From: JAVBLP01 sp031553505 | GTDB lineage: Bacteria > Elusimicrobiota > Endomicrobiia > Endomicrobiales > Endomicrobiaceae | Length of the DNA: 64,000 nucleotides | Direction: 5' to 3' | NCBI GenBank assembly: GCA_031553505.1 | Contig: JAVBLP010000003.1 | Span: forward strand, 62,001-126,000 | Shown here: positions 24,365-32,688 of the stretch, one piece after another | Numbering within the stretch: the stretch's first letter is position 1 | Layout: each line of letters begins with the position of its first letter | The notes under the pieces: generated by a model | The model's database searches: none | What the model was told of the DNA's origin: nothing | Seen by the model: only the letters and a program-made list of their open reading frames with translations | Program-made: the position numbers and the translations under genes

Positions 24365-25886
24365 ACAAAACAGTATTCTTATAGCGGTTATGCTTGGTAT
24401 AGCGCTCTTATTGAGCGCTATACTGTTTTTGCAGCTGCTTGGCGATAAGTTTTTAAGAGGCGCTGACGCTTATTATTACGCTTTGCAGGCATTTTCCTGG
24501 TTCAATACCGGCAATGTCAGAATTCCCGATAGTAATATCTTACACCGCATTTCCGGCATATTTCAGTATTTGGGATTAAACGCTGAATCATCTTTAAAAC
24601 TATGTACGGCAACTTCATATTTTTTGTTTTTATCCGTTTTTATTTTATTGCTTAAAAATTTTAAATCCAGACTTTTTGCCACACTTATTTTTGCCTGGGT
24701 GGCGTTGTCGCCGTCAATATTGTTTATATGCATAGAATTGCCGAAAACGTTTTTATTTCTGATATTTTTTAATCTGGCTTTTTATTTTTTAAAAAATAAC
24801 GGGTCTCCTGTTAAAACGTTTGGGGATGACAAGCTGAAATGGTTTGCTTTGGCAGTGGTTTTATTTGTTTGTCTGCTGATACACAAAATGGCTTTGATCT
24901 ATTTAGGTGTTATATGCCTTTATCTTTTTATCAAAAACCGTTTTGACAGATCGATTGACCTTAAAAAACTATTTATTATTTTGTTGGCAGTGATATTGTT
25001 GGCGGTTATATATAAGTTTTTAATAATAGATCATTTCCATATAACAGACATTGTTAGATTGAGGTCATTAAATCTTACGCCTGGCATTATAAGCCTGTTT
25101 TTAAACGGTTCTTTGCCGCCGGCATTAAAAATAGAATTTGTATTAGCCGCCGTTTTAACGGGATTTTTATTTTATCGTAACAAATCAAACTTAAAAATGC
25201 TGCTTTTGCCGGTACTGTTAATGCTTACGGCTTTTATTCCGGCTATGGACAATGAAGTGCTTTCTCTGGGCGGACGTTTCGGGCTGTTATTCGCGTATTT
25301 ATCCATGCTGTCTTTGGTTTATTTGCTTGAGGGGAAAAGTGTCAAAGTGCCGAAAAGCTTTAGGCCGGGTTTTATTTATGCGGTCATAATAATTGCAGGT
25401 TTTTTTCATTTGGGTTACAGCTATCCGCAAAAACATACGAAAGTTTATGAAGATTATGAAAAATTGATTGCTCAAATGTCGGGTAAAAATATCCCTATGC
25501 TCGTAACGCACAAAAGCTTTCACTATTATTATAAATATAAGACAGGAAATGAGGCGTTTTCTTATGAACCTGAAAAGCATTGGGATAAAAAACGCATTTG
25601 GAGGCTGGTGTACGGAGCAACGCCGGAAGAGCTTTTCTTTTATATGCCGGAATATGCCTCATGGGACAGCGATTATATATTGCAGTTTTCCGGTTCATAC
25701 TACGCGTTGGTAAGGGAAGACTGCTATTTTGATATGCGAAAATCAGTACAGGAAGAACAAAACCCGGAATTGTATAATACGCTTTGGAACAACGAAATAA
25801 ACCCGTCTAATCCGCGTCCGGCCTTTTTATACAAAAAACATAAAGAAGATAAAAACTCAGAATATCAGGCTATGTTTGATAAGTAA
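24348..25886 (+). CDS. Polytopic membrane protein, GT-C glycosyltransferase-like
   Basis: The 512-residue protein has about ten hydrophobic segments over residues 8-370 and a soluble C-terminal tail of about 140 residues. The first outer loop contains RGADAYYYALQAFSW, which resembles the acidic loop motif of GT-C glycosyltransferases that use lipid-linked sugars. The overall layout also fits that fold. I cannot name a subfamily. Two ATG codons (24348, 24351) are possible starts; both overlap the end of the preceding gene, implying translational coupling. A role in glycosylating surface material together with the neighbouring glycan-binding-type proteins is conceivable but unproven. Confidence 0.65.
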   Translation: MMKPDKQNSILIAVMLGIALLLSAILFLQLLGDKFLRGADAYYYALQAFSWFNTGNVRIPDSNILHRISGIFQYLGLNAESSLKLCTATSYFLFLSVFILLLKNFKSRLFATLIFAWVALSPSILFICIELPKTFLFLIFFNLAFYFLKNNGSPVKTFGDDKLKWFALAVVLFVCLLIHKMALIYLGVICLYLFIKNRFDRSIDLKKLFIILLAVILLAVIYKFLIIDHFHITDIVRLRSLNLTPGIISLFLNGSLPPALKIEFVLAAVLTGFLFYRNKSNLKMLLLPVLLMLTAFIPAMDNEVLSLGGRFGLLFAYLSMLSLVYLLEGKSVKVPKSFRPGFIYAVIIIAGFFHLGYSYPQKHTKVYEDYEKLIAQMSGKNIPMLVTHKSFHYYYKYKTGNEAFSYEPEKHWDKKRIWRLVYGATPEELFFYMPEYASWDSDYILQFSGSYYALVREDCYFDMRKSVQEEQNPELYNTLWNNEINPSNPRPAFLYKKHKEDKNSEYQAMFDK

Positions 25887-25935
25887 TACGGAATGGAATA
25901 AATCCGCAAATGCTATTTTGAACTCTTTCAGTTTT

Positions 25936-27552
25936 TTATTCTGTCTCTTTTCCCTGGGCTGTAGCTTGCTTAATCCACTTTACAGCCTCGGCGCGGTCTT
26001 CTTTAACGCCTTCTCCGTAATAATACATTTCGCCTAATTTGTATTGAGCCTTTGCGTTTCCCTGTTCTGCAGCTTTTTTATACCATTTGAAAGCTTCGGC
26101 ATAATCCTTGTTAACTCCGTTACCATCATAATACATTTTGGCTAAATCAATTTGGGCCTGTTCATTTCCTTGCTGTGCCTCTTGCTCTGCCACTTTTTTA
26201 TACCATTTTGCAGCTTCGTCATCATCTTGTCGGATGCCCCAGCCAGCGCTATACATATCAGCTAATTTATTTTGAGCGGCTATAGACCCTTGCTCGGCAG
26301 CTTTTTTATACCAGATTACGGCTTCTTTTATATTTTGCCCGATGCTTCGGCCGGAACAATACATCTCAGCTAATTGAAACTGACTTTCGGCATAGCCTGC
26401 TTCCGCTGATTTTTTTATTTGTTGAAAAATAATTGTATCTTCAGCTTTTCTGTGTCCTTGCTCTGCCGCTTTTTTATACCAAAATTCAGCTTCTTTTAAA
26501 TTTTTTGCAACCGCATTATTGCCGTTAAAATATATTTCAGCTAATTGAAACTGATTTTCGGCGTTACCTTCTTCTGCCGATTTTTTTGTTTGTTCAAAAT
26601 AAACTATATCTGCCATTTTTTTAGCGTCAGCGTAATCTTGTTTTGCCGCTTTTTGATACCACTTTAAAGCTTTTTTTCTATTTTTTTCAACTCCGTTTCC
26701 ATAGAAATACATGTTGCCTAACGCATACTGGGCATCTGCAGACCCATTCTCTGCTGACATTTTTATTTCAAAAAGCGGAGTAGTTCTAGCCGGATCCGCT
26801 TTAGCTTTAAGCAGCATCGCGATGATTTCCTTATATCCCTTTTCTGAAGCCAGCATAAAAGCCGTTTTTCCGTCTTCATCCTGCATATTAAGATTTACTT
26901 TGGTTTTAAGCAGCATTTCAACGATTTCTTTGTGCCCTTCTTGTGAAGCAGCTATTAAAGCTGTGTTGCCGTTTTCGCTTTGTATATTAGGATTTGCGTT
27001 TGCTTTAAGCAGCATTTCGGCGATTTCTTTGTATCCTTTGTATGAAGCAGATATTAAAGCTGCATCGCCGTCTTCAGCTTGTATATCTGGATTTGCATTG
27101 GCTTTAAGCAATATCCCGGCAGTTTCTTTACGTCCTTTTTGTGAAGCAAAGAACAAAGCCGTGCAGCCGTTTTTATCTTGTATATTAGGATTTGCATTGG
27201 CTTCGAGCAGCATTTCAACGATCTCTTTGTGTCCTTCTTGTGAAGCAAACATTAAAGCCGTGTTGCCGTTGAAATTTTGTATATCAGGCTTTGCGTTTGC
27301 TTTAAGCAGCATCTCAACGATTTCTGTGTATCCGCCGGATGAAGCAAATGATAAAGCTGTGTTATCGTATATATCTTGAATATTGGGATTAATGCCGGAT
27401 TTTATAAGATTTGACACGATTTTAACATCGCCTTTTTCTGCAGCTTCCAACAATTTGTTATCCGTATAGGCATCAGCTTTGCTTATGGAAATGGAAAAGA
27501 TTCCAATAAAGAACAAAAGTGTAAAAAATTTAGAAATCAAAAGGTTTTTCAT
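25936..27552 (-). CDS. Exported ankyrin/Sel1 hybrid repeat protein
   Basis: The 538-residue protein has a signal peptide (about 1-28), about seven ankyrin repeats (about 33-260, pattern GxTALxxASxxGxxEIVEMLLKANANPNIQD) and then about seven Sel1 repeats (about 270-535). The joint between them reads KADPARTTPLFEIKMSAENG. It follows the 803-residue ankyrin gene on the same strand with 21 bases between, so the two form an operon. Its first 45 residues closely resemble those of that neighbour. Both repeat types mediate protein binding; partners are unknown. The antisense strand has long open frames caused by the repeats, which are not genes. Confidence 0.88.
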   Translation of the reverse strand: MKNLLISKFFTLLFFIGIFSISISKADAYTDNKLLEAAEKGDVKIVSNLIKSGINPNIQDIYDNTALSFASSGGYTEIVEMLLKANAKPDIQNFNGNTALMFASQEGHKEIVEMLLEANANPNIQDKNGCTALFFASQKGRKETAGILLKANANPDIQAEDGDAALISASYKGYKEIAEMLLKANANPNIQSENGNTALIAASQEGHKEIVEMLLKTKVNLNMQDEDGKTAFMLASEKGYKEIIAMLLKAKADPARTTPLFEIKMSAENGSADAQYALGNMYFYGNGVEKNRKKALKWYQKAAKQDYADAKKMADIVYFEQTKKSAEEGNAENQFQLAEIYFNGNNAVAKNLKEAEFWYKKAAEQGHRKAEDTIIFQQIKKSAEAGYAESQFQLAEMYCSGRSIGQNIKEAVIWYKKAAEQGSIAAQNKLADMYSAGWGIRQDDDEAAKWYKKVAEQEAQQGNEQAQIDLAKMYYDGNGVNKDYAEAFKWYKKAAEQGNAKAQYKLGEMYYYGEGVKEDRAEAVKWIKQATAQGKETE

Positions 27553-27573
27553 TATTACATCCTATAATAATAA

Positions 27574-29985
27574 TTATTTAGCGCCTGCTTTTTTAAGCAT
27601 ATCCGCTATTTCAGTATAGCCACTGTCCGTAGCATAATACAATGCGCCTGCATGGTGGGGTTTTCTTAAATTCGGGTCGGCATCGGCTTTAAGCAGCATT
27701 TCAACAATTTCTTTGCGGCCTTCCCCTGAAGCGTCAATCAAAGCCGATCCGGAATGCCTGTCTACTATATTGGGATTCGCCCCGGCTTTAAGGAGCATTT
27801 CAACTATTTCTTTATGTCCTTTTTTTGAAGCAAACTGCAAAGCTGTTTGGTTGTACTCATTTTGTAAATTGGGGTCGGCATTGGCTTTGAGAAGCATTTT
27901 AACCATCTCTGTATCGCCTTCTTCAGAAGCAACCATTAAAGCTGTTATTCCGCTGCCTTTATAGTTTATATATGTGCTTATATTAGGATCAGCTTTGGCT
28001 TTAAGCAGCGTTTTAGCGGTTTCCTTATGCCCGTTAAAAAAAGCCGCGGTAAAAGCGGTACTGCCGCCTTTATCATTTTGTAAATTGGGGTTGGCATTAG
28101 CTTTGAGCAGCATTTCAACAATTTCCGTATATCCCTTTGCAGAAGCCCACTTTAATGCTGTTGAGCTGTCTCTATCTTGTATATTCGGGTCAGCTTTAGC
28201 CTTAAGCAGTATTTCAACGATTTCTTTGTTCCCGCTGACGGAAGCCCACATTAAAGCTGTTTCGCCGCCTTTATTTTGTGTATCTGGGGAAGTTTTAGCT
28301 TTAAGCAGTTTTTCAACTGTCATTCTATTTCCTTCCGCCGAAGCGACTATTATATCTTGCAAGGCGGATTTTCCTTCGGCTTTAATTAACATATCAACAA
28401 TTGTTTTATGCCCTGCCCGCGCAGCAAGCATAGAAGCCGTTTTGCCTTTGCTGTTTTGAAAATTCGGGTCAGCATTAGCTTTTAGCAGCATATCAACAAT
28501 TTCTGCATATCCTCTTACCGAAGCCCACATCAAAGCCGTGCCGGTGTCACTGCCGAGAATCCATTCTATTAATCTGTCTTGTATATTCGGATCAGCTTTA
28601 GCTTTAAGCAGCATATTAACGATTTTTTTGTGCCCTTCCCGTGAAGCATATATTAAGGCCGTTCGGCCGATGGCATCTTGTAAATTCGGATCTGCTTTAG
28701 CTGCAAGCAGAATTTCAACGATTTCTTTGTATCCTTTTTCGGAAGTCAGCATTAAAGCTGTTTTATCGTATTCGTAGTTGTGGGAGCCATTTTTGTTTCT
28801 ATTGCCCTGTATATCCGGATCGGCTTTGGCTTTAAGGAGTAGTTCAACTATATCTTTGCATCTGTTTTGTGCGGCAAACATTAACGCTGTTTGTCCGTTG
28901 TCATCTTGTATGTTCGGGTCAGCATTAGCTTTTAACAGCATATCAACGATTTCTTTATCGCTTCCTGAAGCCAGCATTAAAGCCGTATAGCCGGATCTGT
29001 TTTGTTTATTAGGGTTTACATTGGCTTTAAGCAGCATATCAATTATTTTTTTATGTTCTTTCAATACAGCCCAAATTAAAGCTGTGTGGCCGTTACCATA
29101 TTCAGTATCTTGTATATCCATGTCGGGGTTAGCATTAAGGAGTATTTCGACAGCTTCATTTTGCCCGTTTTTTGAAGCCAGCATTAAAGCTGTGTAGCCG
29201 TATTTGTCTTGTATATTGGGGTTGGCGTTAGCTTTAAGCAGCATAGCGGCGATTTCGTTATACCCATTTGTTAAGGCAAGCGCCAAAGCGGTTTTATCGT
29301 ATTCAGTTTGTAGATTCGGGTCAGCATTAGCTTTTAACAGCATTTCAACCGTTTCTTTGTGTCCGTTTTGTGAGGCGAGCGCCAAAGCCGTTATGCCGGA
29401 TATAGCTTGTATATCAGGGTTTGCTTTGACTTTTAGCAGCATATCAACAATTTCTTTGTTGCCTTTTTCTGAAGCCCACATTAAAGCCGTTTCGCCGTCT
29501 TTATTTTGTAAATTAGGGTCAGCTTCAGCTTTAAGCAGCATTTCAGCTATTTCCGTATATTCTTCTGCCGAAGCAAACATTAAAGCCGTCCCGCTGCTGC
29601 CTTCCTTTTGTAAATTGGGGTCGGCTTTTGCTTTTAGCAGCATATCAATAATTTCTTTATATCCGTTTTGTGCGGCGCGCACTAAAGCCGTTCTGCCGTA
29701 CTCAGCTGATATATTAGGATTCGCTTTAACTTTAAGCAGCATTGCAACAATGTCTTTGCTTCCGTTTTGCGAAGCAAGGATTAAAGCCGTGTAACCGTAT
29801 TGATCTTGTGTATTTGCATTAATGCCTGTTTTTATAAGATTTGACACCGTTTTAACATCGCCTTTTTTTGCTGCTTCCAATAATTTCTTATCCGTGTTTG
29901 TATCGGCTCTACAGATGGAAACGGAAAAAATTCCCATAAAACAAATAACAGTGAAATATTTAAAAATTAAAAGTTTTTGATGCAT
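27574..29985 (-). CDS. Large exported ankyrin-repeat protein
   Basis: The 803-residue protein has a signal peptide (about 1-27) and then about 23 ankyrin repeats up to the C-terminus, which ends MLKKAGAK as does the ankyrin protein at 17661. No other domain is present. Some repeats have short inserts (for example around residues 400 and 510), and one near 540 is truncated to MLIKAEGK. A GGAG site lies five bases before the ATG, and a TTGACA-type promoter candidate is at 30052-30080. Exported ankyrin proteins are unusual outside host-associated bacteria. Target and location (periplasm, surface or secreted) cannot be told from the sequence. Confidence 0.88.
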   Translation of the reverse strand: MHQKLLIFKYFTVICFMGIFSVSICRADTNTDKKLLEAAKKGDVKTVSNLIKTGINANTQDQYGYTALILASQNGSKDIVAMLLKVKANPNISAEYGRTALVRAAQNGYKEIIDMLLKAKADPNLQKEGSSGTALMFASAEEYTEIAEMLLKAEADPNLQNKDGETALMWASEKGNKEIVDMLLKVKANPDIQAISGITALALASQNGHKETVEMLLKANADPNLQTEYDKTALALALTNGYNEIAAMLLKANANPNIQDKYGYTALMLASKNGQNEAVEILLNANPDMDIQDTEYGNGHTALIWAVLKEHKKIIDMLLKANVNPNKQNRSGYTALMLASGSDKEIVDMLLKANADPNIQDDNGQTALMFAAQNRCKDIVELLLKAKADPDIQGNRNKNGSHNYEYDKTALMLTSEKGYKEIVEILLAAKADPNLQDAIGRTALIYASREGHKKIVNMLLKAKADPNIQDRLIEWILGSDTGTALMWASVRGYAEIVDMLLKANADPNFQNSKGKTASMLAARAGHKTIVDMLIKAEGKSALQDIIVASAEGNRMTVEKLLKAKTSPDTQNKGGETALMWASVSGNKEIVEILLKAKADPNIQDRDSSTALKWASAKGYTEIVEMLLKANANPNLQNDKGGSTAFTAAFFNGHKETAKTLLKAKADPNISTYINYKGSGITALMVASEEGDTEMVKMLLKANADPNLQNEYNQTALQFASKKGHKEIVEMLLKAGANPNIVDRHSGSALIDASGEGRKEIVEMLLKADADPNLRKPHHAGALYYATDSGYTEIADMLKKAGAK

Positions 29986-30051
29986 TTTTACTCCATTTAG
30001 TTATTCTGTATAATGGCAAAACTGTATTGTTTAACGAGGGATGAACTATTA

Positions 30052-30080
30052 TCAATAATCAAATCAATCATAGTTGTCAA
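30052..30080 (-). promoter_or_regulatory. Candidate promoter for the ankyrin operon
   Basis: On the minus strand TTGACA (30075-30080) is followed 17 bases later by TATTGA (30052-30057). The -35 is perfect and the -10 weak. Transcription would run into the gene whose start is at 29985. Confidence 0.4.
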
Positions 30081-30085
30081 TTTTT

Positions 30086-30376
30086 TTACTGTTCTATGCT
30101 TTTTTTAATCCACTTTACGGCCTCGGCGCGGTCTCCTTTAACGCCTTCTCCGTAATAATACATTTCGCCTAATCTGTATTGAGCGTTTGCGTTTCCCTGT
30201 TCCGCTGCTTTTTTATACCACTGTGCAGCTTTGGCAAAGTTTTTCTCAACACCTTGTCTGTTATAGTACATTGTCGCTAATTCAAACTGGCTTTCGGAGT
30301 CACCGGCTTCTGCCATTTTTTAATTAAGTATTGCTTTAAGCGGCATATTAATAAAGCTCTTATAGTTTAATACTAA
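30086..30376 (-). pseudogene. Remnant of an ankyrin/Sel1 protein gene
   Basis: The readable part (30086-30316) encodes 76 residues with two Sel1 repeats and no signal peptide. Its last 40 residues closely match the end of the protein at 25936. Reading further upstream in the same frame gives NYKSFINMPLKAILN, a stop codon, then KMAEAGDSES. This parallels the GYKEIIAMLLKAKAD and KMSAENGSAD segments of the ankyrin-Sel1 joint in that protein. So the fragment is the end of a decayed copy of the hybrid gene, cut off by an in-frame stop and lacking its front part. Whether the 76-residue frame is still translated is unknown; no good ribosome-binding site is seen. Confidence 0.75.
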
Positions 30377-30388
30377 AAATAGTATTAA
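30367..30388. repeat. Perfect 9-bp inverted repeat
   Basis: TTAATACTA (30367-30375) pairs with its complement (30380-30388) across an AAAA loop, and the stem extends two more pairs including one wobble. It lies at the broken upstream edge of the ankyrin/Sel1 remnant. No T-run follows, so it is not an obvious terminator. Confidence 0.7.
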
Positions 30389-30395
30389 GCAATAT

Positions 30396-30433
30396 AAAAA
30401 ATTAACGCAAAAACATCAAATTTTTGTGTTAAT
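30396..30433 (-). terminator. Terminator after the histidine kinase gene
   Basis: A 13-bp stem with one wobble pair (30401-30413 with 30421-30433) and a 7-base loop is followed on the minus strand by a T-run. It lies 31 bases past the end of the histidine kinase gene. The right flank also carries four T, so it may work in both directions. Confidence 0.8.
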
Positions 30434-30463
30434 TTTATGAGTTTTATATTAACTTAATAAATG

Positions 30464-32650
30464 TTATTTATTATTTTCTGTTTTTATGGTATTTGGCAGG
30501 CGGATATGCACTTTTGTTCCTTTAAGATATTCAGATTCAATCCATATGCGTCCTTTATGCATTTCATCTATCATTCTTTTTACAATATACATACCTATTC
30601 CAGTCCCGGATTTATAGGAAGATTTTGTTGTGAAGAAAGGAGCAAAAAGCCTCTTGGCGTGTTCAGACTTTATCCCTATTCCGTTATCTTCAACCGTTAT
30701 TTTACTTGAATTATCATTATTATTAAGGGTAAAAGTTATTTTAGGTATATATTTCATATCCGGATTGTTTTTTGATATATACTCCTGCATTTCCATAACT
30801 GCTTCATAGGCATTATCCGAGAGATTGTAAACCGACTCCATAATAAGCGATTTTATTCCGAAAACAGTTTTATTGCCGACTTGGGAGTAATCGATAGGAG
30901 GTTCATCTTTTATGTTGTGCTTAATTTTGAGTAAATTTATTGAAATTTCAATTATTTCTCTAAGCTCAAACTCTTTGTACTGTGCTTCTCTCGCTTCCAC
31001 TTTGGCATAGTTTAATATGCCTTTAATTATAGCGCTTGTGCGCTTTACATTGTCTGAAAGCGATTCGGAAAGGGTATAAAAAAACTTCATTTCCTCAGAA
31101 AGGGCGTTTTGGTCGGTTATAACCGGCACCATTTTACTTTTAAATTCTTCCAGCCCGTATTTCATTTCGCCCGCTATTACGGAAAAATGATTAAGCCGGT
31201 TGTTGATTTGGTGCGCTACACCTTCTGCAAGTCCTCCGATAGAAGCAAGTTTTTCTGCGGTGAATATTTTTTCCTGGGCTTTTTTAAACTCTTCCATAAA
31301 TATGCAGTTTTCAATAGCTATTGATGTTTGCGAGGCAAGAATATTGAAAGTTTTGATATCGCCTGCGGAATACGGTTTGCGGCTGTCTTTTTCGCCCAGT
31401 ATCATAAAACCGCTTACTTCTTTTAAACCTACAGCCGGAACCACAAGGCCTATTCTGGAATCGAAATGGATTTTACTCTTAATGGTATCGGGTATTTCTT
31501 CGTAAACGAAAGGTATTTCTTTTGATTTTATATAGGTGACAAAGGGGGAATTGGCGGGGAATGAATTGTTCTGTTTAAAAATATTCTGGCCTTTGTCATA
31601 CCTGAAAGAAACAATTTTATACTCTTTTGTGTCAGGAGATTTTAAATAAATCGCAACATATTTTATTTTAACCGATTTTTTTACAAGGTGCACTATTACG
31701 TTTAAAAGTTTTTTAAGATCGTGATTTTGCGTCATGCCCGTGGCGGCCTGCATAAGAATATTTTGGTATGAACGCTGTTCGGCAAGTATTAAATTTTCTG
31801 CTTTTTTTTGTATCCGGTTAAAAAACATAGTGCCTATTGAGGCGATTACAACGGCTGAAAAAGTAGAAATCTTCCATGATCCGGTTTTTGATCCGATAAA
31901 AAAAGGAACACTGAATAAAACAACATATAATAATAAGTAAAGGCCTGTCCTGGCTAAAACAATTTCAATATCAAGAAGATTATATTTTACTATCGCAAAA
32001 GCCATTATGCTGATAAGAACAAAAGATACGGCGTATCCGAAAGGGTATATTTCTATCCCTTCATATTTGCCTATATAATCTACTACTCCTGGCAAAATTG
32101 CCGTAAAAGCAAGAAAAACATATAGTATCTGGCGTCTTTTAACAGGAGGGAGAGAATAGTTAAGAGCTGATTTAAGCAGGATTATTATTGATGCCGAGAA
32201 AAGAAGCAGAAACATGAGTAAAAACACTATATACAGCTTGCCTGCTACCGGATAATAACCCCAGAAATGCAGTTTGACGCTCTTATAGATTAAACCGGTT
32301 GACCAGTTAAGTATAAAGCAAATAATAGCAAAAATACTGAGAAATAATACTTGTTTTTTCATGCTCTTGCCGACAAGGGCATAGGTAAAATTTAAGGCCA
32401 GAACCGGAACAAACGCAACGCCTAAAAAACCTACTCTTGCCCAAAAAAGAGCATATTTGGGATCTTCTGAAAGATACATCATTGAAAAGCCGAGCAGCCA
32501 TATAATAAGGGAACAGCAAAAAAGTATAAAATACCTTATCGCATCAGATCTTTCCCAGTAATTGAACATCTTAACTGTAATGAAAATAAAAGCAAAAGCT
32601 GTGAAAAAAGTAGGGACTGCATAAATATTAAAATAGTAATTCTCAAACAT
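30464..32650 (-). CDS. 7TM/GAF sensor histidine kinase
   Basis: The 728-residue protein has seven to eight hydrophobic segments in residues 10-280 (7TM histidine-kinase N-terminal type), a GAF-like domain (about 300-450), a dimerisation/phosphoacceptor helix and a C-terminal ATPase domain. The H-box reads AEGVAHQINNRLN (His near 480). The Glu that usually follows the His is Gln, and the usual Pro is Arg. The ATPase has the N-box NLSDNAYEAV (about 607), VEDNGIGI and SGTGIGMYIVKRMI. It therefore looks active but with an unusual H-box. It follows the aldehyde dehydrogenase gene by 38 bases on the same strand. A receiver-only protein lies just beyond that gene and points the other way. Confidence 0.9.
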   Translation of the reverse strand: MFENYYFNIYAVPTFFTAFAFIFITVKMFNYWERSDAIRYFILFCCSLIIWLLGFSMMYLSEDPKYALFWARVGFLGVAFVPVLALNFTYALVGKSMKKQVLFLSIFAIICFILNWSTGLIYKSVKLHFWGYYPVAGKLYIVFLLMFLLLFSASIIILLKSALNYSLPPVKRRQILYVFLAFTAILPGVVDYIGKYEGIEIYPFGYAVSFVLISIMAFAIVKYNLLDIEIVLARTGLYLLLYVVLFSVPFFIGSKTGSWKISTFSAVVIASIGTMFFNRIQKKAENLILAEQRSYQNILMQAATGMTQNHDLKKLLNVIVHLVKKSVKIKYVAIYLKSPDTKEYKIVSFRYDKGQNIFKQNNSFPANSPFVTYIKSKEIPFVYEEIPDTIKSKIHFDSRIGLVVPAVGLKEVSGFMILGEKDSRKPYSAGDIKTFNILASQTSIAIENCIFMEEFKKAQEKIFTAEKLASIGGLAEGVAHQINNRLNHFSVIAGEMKYGLEEFKSKMVPVITDQNALSEEMKFFYTLSESLSDNVKRTSAIIKGILNYAKVEAREAQYKEFELREIIEISINLLKIKHNIKDEPPIDYSQVGNKTVFGIKSLIMESVYNLSDNAYEAVMEMQEYISKNNPDMKYIPKITFTLNNNDNSSKITVEDNGIGIKSEHAKRLFAPFFTTKSSYKSGTGIGMYIVKRMIDEMHKGRIWIESEYLKGTKVHIRLPNTIKTENNK

Positions 32651-32688
32651 CAGAGTATTAAATCCTTTTCACCGGGTATATTTGCAAG

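Noticed and set aside
26711..27379. A 222-residue open frame on the plus strand
   Set aside because: It is the antisense of an ankyrin array. The 99-base period keeps stops out of the other strand, and the product is a low-complexity periodic sequence. The same holds for the frames at 27974-28459 and 29204-29794.
17661..30316. Direct repeats reminiscent of a CRISPR array
   Set aside because: The periodic repeats (about 99 and 108 bases) are in frame and encode ankyrin and Sel1 units; there are no spacers or cas genes.
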